Shown one piece after another: positions 54,032-63,529 of a stretch of DNA of 64,000 nt (within the stretch, counting starts at the first letter, position 1; the number at the start of each line of letters is the position of its first letter). Position numbers and translations under genes: made by a program. Under the pieces are notes generated by a model. The model did not search any database and was not told the origin of the DNA. It saw nothing but the letters and a program-made list of their open reading frames with translations. This stretch comes from an uncultured Bacteroides sp. (GTDB taxonomy: Bacteria > Bacteroidota > Bacteroidia > Bacteroidales > Bacteroidaceae): contig CANPJW010000001.1 in NCBI GenBank assembly GCA_947574505.1, forward strand, positions 124,001 to 188,000, written 5' to 3'.

Positions 54032-56755
54032 TTATTCATGCACCACATTATGAATGGGAATTTCTATCTCATAAAAATATTCCTGCAACAACCGGTACAT
54101 ATCCGGATCATACGTCTTCAGTTTCGTGCGGCGGTTCACCCAGTTATGAACTCCGTTTGCAGGTTCGGCATAGCGGTTACAGTTAAAGAAAGACTGTACG
54201 CACTCGGCAAAGTATTCCTCTTTATTGCTCACTGCATACGTCTTTTCCCACAGCCCTTTCCGGATTGCATTCTGACGAAGTGCCTCCAAACGCTCATTAA
54301 AGTCTGGCTCCACTCCCACTATACCTACCGTATGAATAAGGTGAGCGAACTCATGAATCAGGATATTCTCACCTACATATTTATCCTGCGGCAATGCCAG
54401 CAGATTCTCTTCTCCGCAACTGGATGAAAATTCATCTTCCGGTGCTCCGCCAAAACCACGGGCACGCCAGTTCCAATATTTAATGCTGTCCTCACAATTG
54501 CAGATATGGGCAAACTCCGGCAAATCGCAAGTTTCCTCATCCTTACCGATAACCATGACGTGGCAACCTTTCTTCACCATGTGCGCCTTCACATCCGGAC
54601 GTTTTGCCAACATCAAACTGATGATATCACAGGCTTTCAATAAGGCCTCATCGCTCACCTTCCCGGAAGAGGTGACATACAGACCTTCTGTTTCTATGTA
54701 TTTCTGATAGAAAGAAGGAATATTTTTCCCTTCAGGGATACTGGTAACCTGTCCGTGAACAGGGCAAAGCTCCAACTTCATGGCAAATCCGCCTCCCGAT
54801 GCCAGATGCAAAGTCAACCGGCTGTCCTTATCAATCCGGATGGTTTCCTTGCGATAGTCCTCGGCCTGCTTATTGGCATTCACACCGTCTTTAAACAAAA
54901 CAGCCGTATAAGACATTCCTTCGGGAAGGAAAGAGAAATCGAGCTGCACATCACGTTCATCCCAATTGGTCATACCGCCGATATACCAGTTCACATCCTT
55001 CTTACGCACCGTTACAATATATTTTCCCAACTCGCCCGAAGCAATAAAAGTAGAATCCACCTCCACAGGCAGAGAAGCTATGAAATCCACACATTCCTGC
55101 TCATTCAGATAGTTGGTAGGCGCATCACACAACATGGTAAAAGGAGAATCGTGTACAATATAGGCAGCCAGCTGATGACACCGGGTTCCCATGCTGGCCG
55201 GTGTGTAATACATGGCGCGCCAATCTGCCTTCGTGGCATTGCGCATAGCTCCCGGCGTATAATCCACCGGTCCCGCCATCATACGGATATAGGGGAAAGT
55301 AACATCATAAAGAGGCATATTATTCTTGATATCCGTCCATTTCACCTCTTCCATGCCGAACACGCTTTCAAAATTGATAATATGGGGGTAGGTACGGTTG
55401 ATACCTGTCGGTTTGTAAATGCCGTGCAGATCAAGGGTTAATTTATACCGGGCCGTCATCTCAGCGATGCGATACACCATTTCGACGGCAGTCTGATCAT
55501 CACGATCCAGGAAATCCACCTTAAAACCTTTGATTCCCATATCCGCATATTTCTTACAAGCTGCTTCCAATTGGCTGTCGAGTACATTAAACACCGTCCA
55601 AAGCACTATTTCCACCCCTTTGGATTTGCCGTATGCTATCAGCTCCGTCAAATCAAGTTCGGGAATAACGGTCAGCATATCCCCGCTCTTCGGATCATAC
55701 CATCCTTCATCCAACACAATAAACTCCAATCCGTTCCGGCTGGCGAAATCGATATAATATTTATACGTATCCATGTTGATACCGGCTTTAAACGGCACTC
55801 CTTTCAGATTCCAGTCATTCCACCAATCCCATGCCACTTTGCCTGTCTTTATCCATGAGGTATCACCGATACGGTTGGGAGAAGCCAGAGCATAGACCAG
55901 GTTGTTGACCGGCATATCCGTATCCTTCTCCGTAATGGCCAACACACGCCACGGATAGGAACGGGAGCCACGGCTACGGGATATAAAATCGGTAGTTTCA
56001 GTTACATATTCCTGCTTCCGCCAAGGATAAAAGTCTGTTTTAGCCGGATAAGGAGCAAAGACACCTTTCAATCCATACTTTCCCTGCTGTGACTGCACAA
56101 ACATGCCCGGATAAGCTTCGAGGTCGGACTCCAACAGGGTCAGTTTTACGCTGCCGCAATCCACGGTAACCGGAAGAAAAGCCAGTTTAGGCTGTGCTTT
56201 TGACAGAGGAATGATGTCATATACATTCTGATAAGCCATCGCCATCGGTTTTTTATCATTGGTGGTATAAGGAAGATAAGCCGTATAATCTTCCTTAAAA
56301 TTAAACTCGGCCTGTTCCTCCTTTATAATGATATCCGAAGATTGTGTGGTATAGAATCGATAGGCGACTCCCTCATTGTATGCACGGAAGATGATTCCGA
56401 ACCCGCCTTTCAGCTTCAAGTCGAGTTCGTTGCCTGTTGCAACGAACTCCTTGAAACGGTAAAAAGGTGATTCTATGTTATCCTTTATCTTTCTCCTTCT
56501 TTCCCCTGTGATACGGGGAGTTTTACCTACTATAGTTCCGTTTTCCAGAACCAAACCTATATTAGAGTGTGAGAGAATTGTATCATTTCCATGCATCACT
56601 TGGTAGGCCAGTTCGTTTCCGGCGCTGATTTCCACTTTCAATGTTCCATCGGGTGAAGAGAGTACATATTTCTTTTCCTTGGCTGCAAATGAAGCATTTC
56701 CAATCAATAAAAGCAAAGATAAAATTGCAAGATAGAGTTTCTTGTTGTTTTTCAT
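54032..56755 (-). CDS. GH97 glycosidase fused to a C-terminal HExxH metallopeptidase-like domain
   Basis: A 907-residue secreted protein, signal peptide 1-24. Residues about 25-280 are the GH97 N-terminal beta-sandwich, 290-560 the catalytic barrel, and 570-670 the C-terminal sandwich. Asp414 (KVDFLDRDD) and Glu463 (NFESVFGMEE) sit where retaining GH97 alpha-galactosidases have nucleophile and acid/base, so a retaining alpha-galactosidase-like activity is the best guess. Most GH97 enzymes end near 670 residues. Here another 230 follow, with HEFAH at 801-805 and EEYFAE at 846-851, a gluzincin-like zinc site similar in layout to the anthrax lethal-factor type. It heads the GH97-GH43-GH127-S9 operon. 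Confidence 0.88.
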   Translation of the reverse strand: MKNNKKLYLAILSLLLLIGNASFAAKEKKYVLSSPDGTLKVEISAGNELAYQVMHGNDTILSHSNIGLVLENGTIVGKTPRITGERRRKIKDNIESPFYRFKEFVATGNELDLKLKGGFGIIFRAYNEGVAYRFYTTQSSDIIIKEEQAEFNFKEDYTAYLPYTTNDKKPMAMAYQNVYDIIPLSKAQPKLAFLPVTVDCGSVKLTLLESDLEAYPGMFVQSQQGKYGLKGVFAPYPAKTDFYPWRKQEYVTETTDFISRSRGSRSYPWRVLAITEKDTDMPVNNLVYALASPNRIGDTSWIKTGKVAWDWWNDWNLKGVPFKAGINMDTYKYYIDFASRNGLEFIVLDEGWYDPKSGDMLTVIPELDLTELIAYGKSKGVEIVLWTVFNVLDSQLEAACKKYADMGIKGFKVDFLDRDDQTAVEMVYRIAEMTARYKLTLDLHGIYKPTGINRTYPHIINFESVFGMEEVKWTDIKNNMPLYDVTFPYIRMMAGPVDYTPGAMRNATKADWRAMYYTPASMGTRCHQLAAYIVHDSPFTMLCDAPTNYLNEQECVDFIASLPVEVDSTFIASGELGKYIVTVRKKDVNWYIGGMTNWDERDVQLDFSFLPEGMSYTAVLFKDGVNANKQAEDYRKETIRIDKDSRLTLHLASGGGFAMKLELCPVHGQVTSIPEGKNIPSFYQKYIETEGLYVTSSGKVSDEALLKACDIISLMLAKRPDVKAHMVKKGCHVMVIGKDEETCDLPEFAHICNCEDSIKYWNWRARGFGGAPEDEFSSSCGEENLLALPQDKYVGENILIHEFAHLIHTVGIVGVEPDFNERLEALRQNAIRKGLWEKTYAVSNKEEYFAECVQSFFNCNRYAEPANGVHNWVNRRTKLKTYDPDMYRLLQEYFYEIEIPIHNVVHE

Positions 56756-57065
56756 AATCTATCGGTTGTATACATTGTTCACTTGCAAAGTAAAATAAAA
56801 AAATTACAAGAAAGGGAATATATAATATAATGTAATGGCAGAATCGTCCAATAAATCTCATTTTATGGATTTGACAGTTAGGCGGTTGTACTATTCTTCC
56901 ATTCGTTTAGACTATTTTTTTATCGGGTGGAAGAGCGAATAGGAATACCTATTTTCAGTGTCTACCCTAAATATCCGGTACCATATTATCCAAAGTCCTC
57001 CTGACTTAATACTATTAATGGAACCTGTTCCAATGAAGAACAGATTCCATTGTTTACCAAGTATA
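56756..57065. other. Gap between the DUF4859 gene and the GH97 operon
   Basis: 310 bases without a gene. A hairpin lies at 57017-57051. A box TTACTTTG (56786-56793, minus strand), seven of eight consensus bases and 31 nt before the GH97 ATG, may be the operon's promoter. Nothing else stands out. Confidence 0.5.
57017..57051 (-). terminator. Hairpin after the DUF4859 gene
   Basis: AATGGAACCTGTTC and GAACAGATTCCATT form a 14-bp stem with one mismatch and a 7-nt loop, 15 bp after the stop. No strong T run follows, so termination may be partial. Confidence 0.6.
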
Positions 57066-58076
57066 TTATTCCATTGTTCCCGAGACAATAAATTCAACAT
57101 ATCGGCTATGATCCTCTATCATCGCATATACAAAATGCGCCTTTATAGTGGTTCCTGAGGCAATATTAACATAGCGTCCCACAAAAACACTTCCTTCACC
57201 AGATTCAATAAAGTAGACACAATTATCTCCATACGATGAAACATTCGATTTTCCGTCAAACCAATAACCAAGACCATTGGCTGTATACTCGCTAGTTTCA
57301 TCCCAAGTCCCGTCTTCCTTAACGGGGTACATAGCAATTGTAGGAGTTATGGAAGAGTCACCTCTAGCATCTCCGCTGTTCTTTACTTGTTTTGAAAATT
57401 CGTCTACGGATAATCCGATACATGGTTCTATAGCATCGGCATAATCTGCAAAGTTGATTGAAAATCCCGCATAATCTCCTGCTGCCAATGTACCACTTAT
57501 TACAATTTTAGAGGGGTCAGTAACAGTTACATCAAAAGAAAAACGAATATAATCATCAAAGTCGGCACCATTGTTTATAGCAAATCCGACATTAATCGAC
57601 ATAATTGTACCTACAGAAGCGGTTTCGAGCACATTAAGAACCAGCTCCTTCTTTGTTGCATCCAACTCAATACTAGCTATACCAGAAGCTGCATCACAAA
57701 CACCGCCTGCCGTATTATAGTACCAACCGTTGGTACCCTTGGTAGGAGCTGTTCTATTCCAACAGTTTTTCGATATATTGATAGGATAAAACACCACACT
57801 CCCATTAGACAATGCAGCCAACGTCTCATCTACCGTCATTCCCAAATACGTATGAAACTTTTCTGCATAATCAGTCAGTTTAACCGTCTTCGCTTCCAAA
57901 CGGCTGATGGGAAACTCTGCTTTGGTAGAAACCACAGCATCCGCATTCGTCTTCAGATAGGGGTTTTCATTCTCCCCGTACACATGCTTGCTGGTAGCAT
58001 CCTCCGGATCCGTACTGCATGCAGCCAGTGACAGAGTGAAACAAGCAATTAAAGCATATATAAAATTCTTTTTCAT
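57066..58076 (-). CDS. DUF4859-domain surface lipoprotein
   Basis: A 336-residue lipoprotein: lipobox LAAC with Cys20, then STDPEDA. The body appears to hold two related beta-domains (about 60-190 and 195-336) with the DUF4859 pattern: a YLGMTVDETLAALSNGSVVFYPI segment and later IGLSVDEFSKQVKN...IAMYPV, each followed by a GYWF/GWYY motif. Its position after SusD suggests a surface glycan-binding role. The first domain is separated from the lipid anchor by an acidic linker. Function is inferred from position and architecture. Confidence 0.82.
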   Translation of the reverse strand: MKKNFIYALIACFTLSLAACSTDPEDATSKHVYGENENPYLKTNADAVVSTKAEFPISRLEAKTVKLTDYAEKFHTYLGMTVDETLAALSNGSVVFYPINISKNCWNRTAPTKGTNGWYYNTAGGVCDAASGIASIELDATKKELVLNVLETASVGTIMSINVGFAINNGADFDDYIRFSFDVTVTDPSKIVISGTLAAGDYAGFSINFADYADAIEPCIGLSVDEFSKQVKNSGDARGDSSITPTIAMYPVKEDGTWDETSEYTANGLGYWFDGKSNVSSYGDNCVYFIESGEGSVFVGRYVNIASGTTIKAHFVYAMIEDHSRYVEFIVSGTME

Positions 58077-58092
58077 CGTACTATTCTTTTTA

Positions 58093-58518
58093 TTAATCTG
58101 TTATCATTATAGTTATTACTGTAGTAGCATTAGGATCCAATGGTATTACATCTTGAAACGTATCTATTGAACTAATTTTTACAATTTTATCATATCCTAA
58201 ACTATTAGTTATATGCAAGCTACGATAGTGTACTCCTGATTCAAAAGGTCCAGATATTCGAAAAGATAACATTACTAAATTGGGACCGATAATAACAGGG
58301 GTTTCTACTATTGAGTTTATCCCATTATAATTAGAGATGATGCCTCTCACTGGAGATGATACCTCTATTGTCACCGGAGTTTGATGAGAGCCTAAAGTTT
58401 TTATCATTGAAACCCTGACCAAATGTGGATATGAAGAATTTATTTTATTTTCCAAATTCCCTGCATAAACATGCAATAAGTGGCAAACCATATATATGAA
58501 AAGAATATACTTTCTCAT
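58093..58518 (-). CDS. Small secreted protein between SusD and the DUF4859 lipoprotein
   Basis: A 141-residue protein with a signal peptide (cleavage near VYAG, residue 19) and no lipobox. The rest is predicted mainly beta, perhaps one immunoglobulin-like domain. Codon use is more A/T-rich than its neighbours. I recognise no family. It lies 24 bp after SusD and 16 bp before the DUF4859 gene, so it is part of the transporter operon. It could be a periplasmic or surface accessory factor of this SusC/SusD pair. Confidence 0.7.
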   Translation of the reverse strand: MRKYILFIYMVCHLLHVYAGNLENKINSSYPHLVRVSMIKTLGSHQTPVTIEVSSPVRGIISNYNGINSIVETPVIIGPNLVMLSFRISGPFESGVHYRSLHITNSLGYDKIVKISSIDTFQDVIPLDPNATTVITIMITD

Positions 58519-58542
58519 AATTTTAATTTTATAATTTTTAAT

Positions 58543-60210
58543 CTAATATCCCGGATTCTGCTTCAACTTAATGTTGCCATCCAATGCAGACTTAGGTAAC
58601 GGAAAAATATCACAATGCCTGTCTGTCTTATCCGTCTTCGCATCTTTGCAAAACCATGACTTGCCATTATATACATTCTGATTGGTTCCGTTTATACGGA
58701 AACGGATCAAGTCCTGACGACGGTGATGCTCTGCCACAAACTCCCAGGCCAGTTCGTCCAACAAACCACCCAGTTCAATATCATCGCCCCCTTCTTCTGT
58801 GATAATCCAGTTATCGGCTTCTCCCATGATTCCCTGATTCTCCCGATGTCCGTAGTTATAACGGCTGCCACCCTTCAATTGAGCTACAGTAACCGTTGCT
58901 TTACCGGGATCGGACTTGAAGGCACGTTGGCGTACAGCTGTTACCAAATCGGCCGCCACTTGCTCGCTTTCTCCATTGTAACCACCTAAACGAAGCAAGC
59001 ACTCCGCTTTAATAAAATAAGCATCAGCCAAACGGAAGAAAGGCACATCATCATAAGAAGTTCCATAGTCGCCTGAAAGTATTTCATATTTCACCAAGCG
59101 TTCACTTTCAAAGGGATAGCAACCGGGGTTGTCTATACTGTGTAATTCCCGAGTATATACCAACGGTTCACTGTCCACATAAATGGGAGCACCGGCATAG
59201 TCATATTGCTGTCCTGATATCCAACAGTCTTTATAGCGACTGTCTTTTTCATCGTATGTTTCCAGAAATTGAGGAAGAACAGCCGCTCCACCGGTAGCCC
59301 ATCCGTTAAACTGCCACGTTGCACGTCCGGCTACATGCATCCACATATTTGCCATATAGTTACCTCCGGCGTATTTAAACTCAAACGGAATACCAAAGAT
59401 AATTTCAGGCGAACCGGAAATATCTTCTCTAAAATTATCCGAATAATTCGGAGCCAAAGAGAACTTGCCACTGTTAATCACTTCATTTACCTCATCAATA
59501 GCCTTTCCGTAATAAGAATTATCAGAGTAATCATTGAACCATGCATTGTGGTTCAAATACATTTTTGCCAGAAGCATATTGATGGCATAGTCGTTCAGCT
59601 TACCCATTTCTACTTTTGTTCCACATTTCCCCTTTACATCCGTCAACTCACTGATCAGGAAATCCCACATCTGTTGGGGAGTTGCCTGTTCGGGCAACCA
59701 TCCGTCTTCATGTTCATATTGCGTATCCAATGGGATGTTGCGGAACAAATCGAATAAAATATAATAATAAAGAGCGCGATAAGCCCTTAATTGCGAAGAA
59801 GTGGTTATATCAGCAGCAATGACTTCATCTGCCAACAGTTTGTTACAGGCATTGATACCGGCATAGTTACGGTTCCATGTATCATTGAAATGGGCTATCT
59901 GTGAATGGAACTGATGTTTGTGCATAGACACGTACAAATCCCCCCAGCCGATACTGATCCGATAAGGAATACACCATGAATCGGACGACTGGTCCATCAT
60001 ATCGGCATAACTATACCATCCCCAATACACATCACGAAGACTGCTGTATACCGGAGCAAACATGGCCGCCCGGTCTTTTTCTGTAAACTCATACTTCTCG
60101 GAAGCAATCGTATCATAAATCGTTTCGCTCAAATCTGTACAACTGCCCAAAGACAAGGTACAAGCTCCTATCGCTGAAGCCCAAAGTGCTTTATTGAATA
60201 TTGTTTTCAT
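58543..60210 (-). CDS. SusD/RagB-family outer-membrane glycan-binding lipoprotein
   Basis: A 555-residue surface lipoprotein with lipobox LGSC (Cys24) followed by TDLSETIYD. SusD features include the N-terminal helical region (NRNYAGINACNKLL and LRAYRALYYYILFDLFRNIP) and the RagB C-terminal segment (FFRLADAYFIKAECLLRLG and LLDELAWEFVAEHHRRQDLIRF). It is the partner of the SusC gene just upstream. The C-terminus (HCDIFPLPKSALDGNIKLKQNPGY) is canonical for SusD, so it looks intact although its SusC has a damaged C-terminus. Confidence 0.93.
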   Translation of the reverse strand: MKTIFNKALWASAIGACTLSLGSCTDLSETIYDTIASEKYEFTEKDRAAMFAPVYSSLRDVYWGWYSYADMMDQSSDSWCIPYRISIGWGDLYVSMHKHQFHSQIAHFNDTWNRNYAGINACNKLLADEVIAADITTSSQLRAYRALYYYILFDLFRNIPLDTQYEHEDGWLPEQATPQQMWDFLISELTDVKGKCGTKVEMGKLNDYAINMLLAKMYLNHNAWFNDYSDNSYYGKAIDEVNEVINSGKFSLAPNYSDNFREDISGSPEIIFGIPFEFKYAGGNYMANMWMHVAGRATWQFNGWATGGAAVLPQFLETYDEKDSRYKDCWISGQQYDYAGAPIYVDSEPLVYTRELHSIDNPGCYPFESERLVKYEILSGDYGTSYDDVPFFRLADAYFIKAECLLRLGGYNGESEQVAADLVTAVRQRAFKSDPGKATVTVAQLKGGSRYNYGHRENQGIMGEADNWIITEEGGDDIELGGLLDELAWEFVAEHHRRQDLIRFRINGTNQNVYNGKSWFCKDAKTDKTDRHCDIFPLPKSALDGNIKLKQNPGY

Positions 60211-60230
60211 GTTAGTTCTTCATTTAAAAG

Positions 60231-63200
60231 TTAGAAAGATACATTCAGACCGAAAGTGAATGAACGGGTAGAAGGATATTTATCGCGCCAGTCAATACCC
60301 AAAGACCAAATATCACCATTTGACATTTCAGGATCCAATCAATGCAGAATAAATTATCGGCAGAAACATAAGCCCGGATATTTTTCACAAACTTACTGCT
60401 TTTCAATGGAATGTTATAGCCCAACGTAATGTTAGTTATTTTCAAAAAATCACCATCCTCCAAATAATAGCTTACAAAAGTCTGTTTTTGGGCTGTTGAT
60501 AAGGTATATTGTCCACCATAAGGAGCCTTTTGCACAGATTTCAAGCGATTATAAGCGATCGAGTTGTTCTCATAATAAGCACGAGGCTCGTTCAGAATCT
60601 TAAAACCAAACTGGCCTGTCATCTGGAAAGATAAATCAAAATTTTTATATCTGAACGAGTTGTTCCATCCCAAATACAATTTAGGAAGAGCATTCCCTAA
60701 ATATTGACGGTAGTCATCATTAGACAGCATATTGTCTGTAAACTCTTCAATCTCACCAGTCTTTGCATTTTCAATCAGCCATAAGCCATTCTCTGAAACA
60801 CCAACGGACTTCATGCCATAAAATTGTCCCATAGATCTCCCCACTTCCATCCGCTGGGTAGAAAGATTGATAGGTTCACCCAAATAAGCATGATCTATCT
60901 GATTTGAAGTCTCATACAAGTCATTTGAAAGACTCAATAATTTGTTCGCATTATGAGAGGCGGTAACTGTGGTTTTCCATTCAAAATCCTTTGTCCGTAC
61001 AGGAATAGCATTGACAGCAATTTCAATACCTTGGTTACGCATCTTGCCGGCATTAGCCAAAGTCTTGTTATACAAATTGGGAGGAGTCGGTACCGTAAAA
61101 TCATACAGCATATCCGAAGTCTTCTTCTGATATACATCAATAGAACCACTCAGGCGTTCATCCAATACAGCCCAGTCCAGACCAATATTAAATTCCTTGG
61201 AGGTTTCCCATTTCAAATCAGGATTAGGATTGGATTTTACGCTTAACCCCTGATGCCAGACGCCATTATCATAGAAATAAGGAGAACCATACTCATACCG
61301 GGTTAATGAATTATAAGAGTCACCTACAATGACACCTGTCACACCATAACCGGCACGTAACTTTAAGTTATTCAGCCACGTAAGGCCTTCCATGAATTTT
61401 TCGTTACTGATAGTCCATCCCAAAGAAACAGAAGGGAAAGTAGCCCATTTATTGTTCTCACCAAATTTGGAAGAGCCTTCACGGCGTACACTCAGCAGAA
61501 CATTATATTTATTATCGTAACCATAGCTCACACGTCCGAAGAAACCAATCAAGGTATTGTCATTCTTGTAACTGCTCATGCCGGCTTTTCCATCTTTCAA
61601 AGCTGTACCTAATCCCAAGTTATTCCAAAGATAAAAATCTGTTGGATAATCATAGTTATTAGCTCCAAAACCTTCATTTACATTATACTGGTAATTATAG
61701 CCCACCAATGCATCAAAACGATGTTTATTCCAAGTATGATTATATTTAGAAGTAACTTCCAGATTATCTGTGGTATATTCATTCTGAGAATGATAAGCAT
61801 ATCCTGTGTGATTCTCGCTCTTCTGTGAAAAATATTCGGAAGTATAATATCCACGATTATGATCACTAGTAACCCTACGGCTTAACATGAGGTTGGTCTG
61901 CCAGTTTTTAATCGGTTCAAAGGTGATATTCCCCGTCATCCGGGTATTCTCACTATTGTATTTACCATCCTGTTCACGGATGATACCTACCGGATTATAA
62001 TAATAATTTACGGCAAAATTCTCGTAAAAAGTTCCATCCTCATTCCAGATGGGTTCAGTAGGGTTACGCATAATAGCCTGTCGGTAAATACCCAGACCTG
62101 CCGCATCAATCGGACCATTCTTATGGAATGTCTTTACCATATTGAAATTCACTTTCAACATATCATTTAACATCCAGTGAGAAACATCAAACCTCATTCT
62201 CATCTCTTCATTATAGGTCTCAAGCAACACACCTTCCTCTTTGCGATACGTAAAATCCGCAGAATAAGTGGTATTTTTTGATCCTCCGGAAATATTAAAA
62301 TTATGGTTATGAGTAAATGCAGTACGGGATACCGCATCCAACCAATCCGTATCATACCCTTTATCAGCATAGTTTGTCAATCCCTGACGGATTTCCTCTG
62401 CTCCATAGAAATCAAGCGTCTTGCCAAACTTGGAAAGAGACATATACCCGGAATAATTGGCAGCCGTACGCGACTCGCGCTGGCCGTTTTTTGTAGTAAT
62501 CAAAATAACGCCATTAGCACCTCGTGTACCATAAATAGCTGCCGCAGAAGCATCCTTCAACACATCAATAGAAGCTATGTTTTCGGGGGAAACCGTTCCT
62601 AAACCACCTTCTATTCCGTCCACCAATACCAATGGAGTAGAGCCTCCCTGCAATGAAATCACACCACGCAAACGAATTGTAGATTCCGCATTCGGATCAC
62701 CGGAGCCTTTCGCAATGGTCAATCCTGCCACTTTACCTTTAATCAGTTCGGCTGCATCTCCAATCTTACCTGCTGTAAAGTCTTCGGCCTTCACAGAAGC
62801 CACCGCACTGGTTACATCTCCCTTGCGCTGCGTACCATAACCGATTACAACCACTTCATCCATCAGTTCGGAATCGTCTTGCAGGGTAATATCTTTCTTA
62901 CCACCATTTCCGACTGGAATTTCCTGAGTCTGATAACCGATATAAGAAACAACCAATATGGATTTGGCATTTTTTACCTTCAGCGTATATTTACCGTCAA
63001 AATCGGTAATGGTACCGTTGGTCGTTCCTTTTTCCATGATATTGGCACCAATGATAGGCTCCCCTTTCCTGTCTTTCACCACACCGCTTACGGTTACAGT
63101 TTGCTGTTGTACCATTTCGGTTCTCATAGATTCTGTTGTTTCCGGTGTTGCCCATACACTACTGACTCCTGCACCCGCAGTAAGGAAAAGACAGGTGGTA

Positions 63201-63253
63201 GCCTTCAGCAAAGCCCTGCTGAACAAGGCCCGGTTCTCATGTGTTTTCATCAT
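60231..63253 (-). pseudogene. SusC/RagA-family TonB-dependent transporter with a C-terminal frameshift
   Basis: An about 1007-residue transporter. Signal peptide, carboxypeptidase-D-like domain (VSGVVKDRKGEPIIGANI), EVVVIGYG box, plug domain and barrel are all present in one frame. Near 60335-60340 the frame shifts just after ADNLFCID: the original frame would continue DPEMSNGDIWSLGIDW and end ...FTFGLNVSF at 60231, but as sequenced translation goes to a stop at 60245 with a foreign tail of about 35 residues. The final barrel strand and terminal Phe, needed for outer-membrane insertion, are lost. It may be a true mutation, a phase-variable state or a sequencing error. Confidence 0.85.
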
Positions 63254-63529
63254 ACAGTTTTATTTAAAAGGTTTATATGTTCATTCAGTTCACTTTCCAT
63301 TCAATCACCCCTCCCGAAGCTCCTTTCTGCAATTGTGCTGCAATTTTAAGCCCCTTTGTTTTGACAGGAAGAAGAAGAAAATAATTATACACATATATTA
63401 CTGCATATTTTATTTTAAGCTTGGCATGTGAAGATGTTAATATGAGTCACCCGGTATTGTTTTATCGTAAACGGATAAAACTACCATGGACAACACCCCA
63501 CTCCCGAACGCAATTCTTATCTTATTATC
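63254..63529. other. Leader region of the first SusC
   Basis: 276 bases without a gene. On the minus strand GGGAGGGGTGA appears about 50 nt before the SusC start, unusual for an A/T-rich leader. No consensus promoter box was found. Confidence 0.45.

Noticed and set aside
63100..63253. Idea that the first SusC is an anti-sigma-coupled transporter
   Set aside because: No STN domain precedes the plug, and no ECF sigma or anti-sigma gene is next to it.
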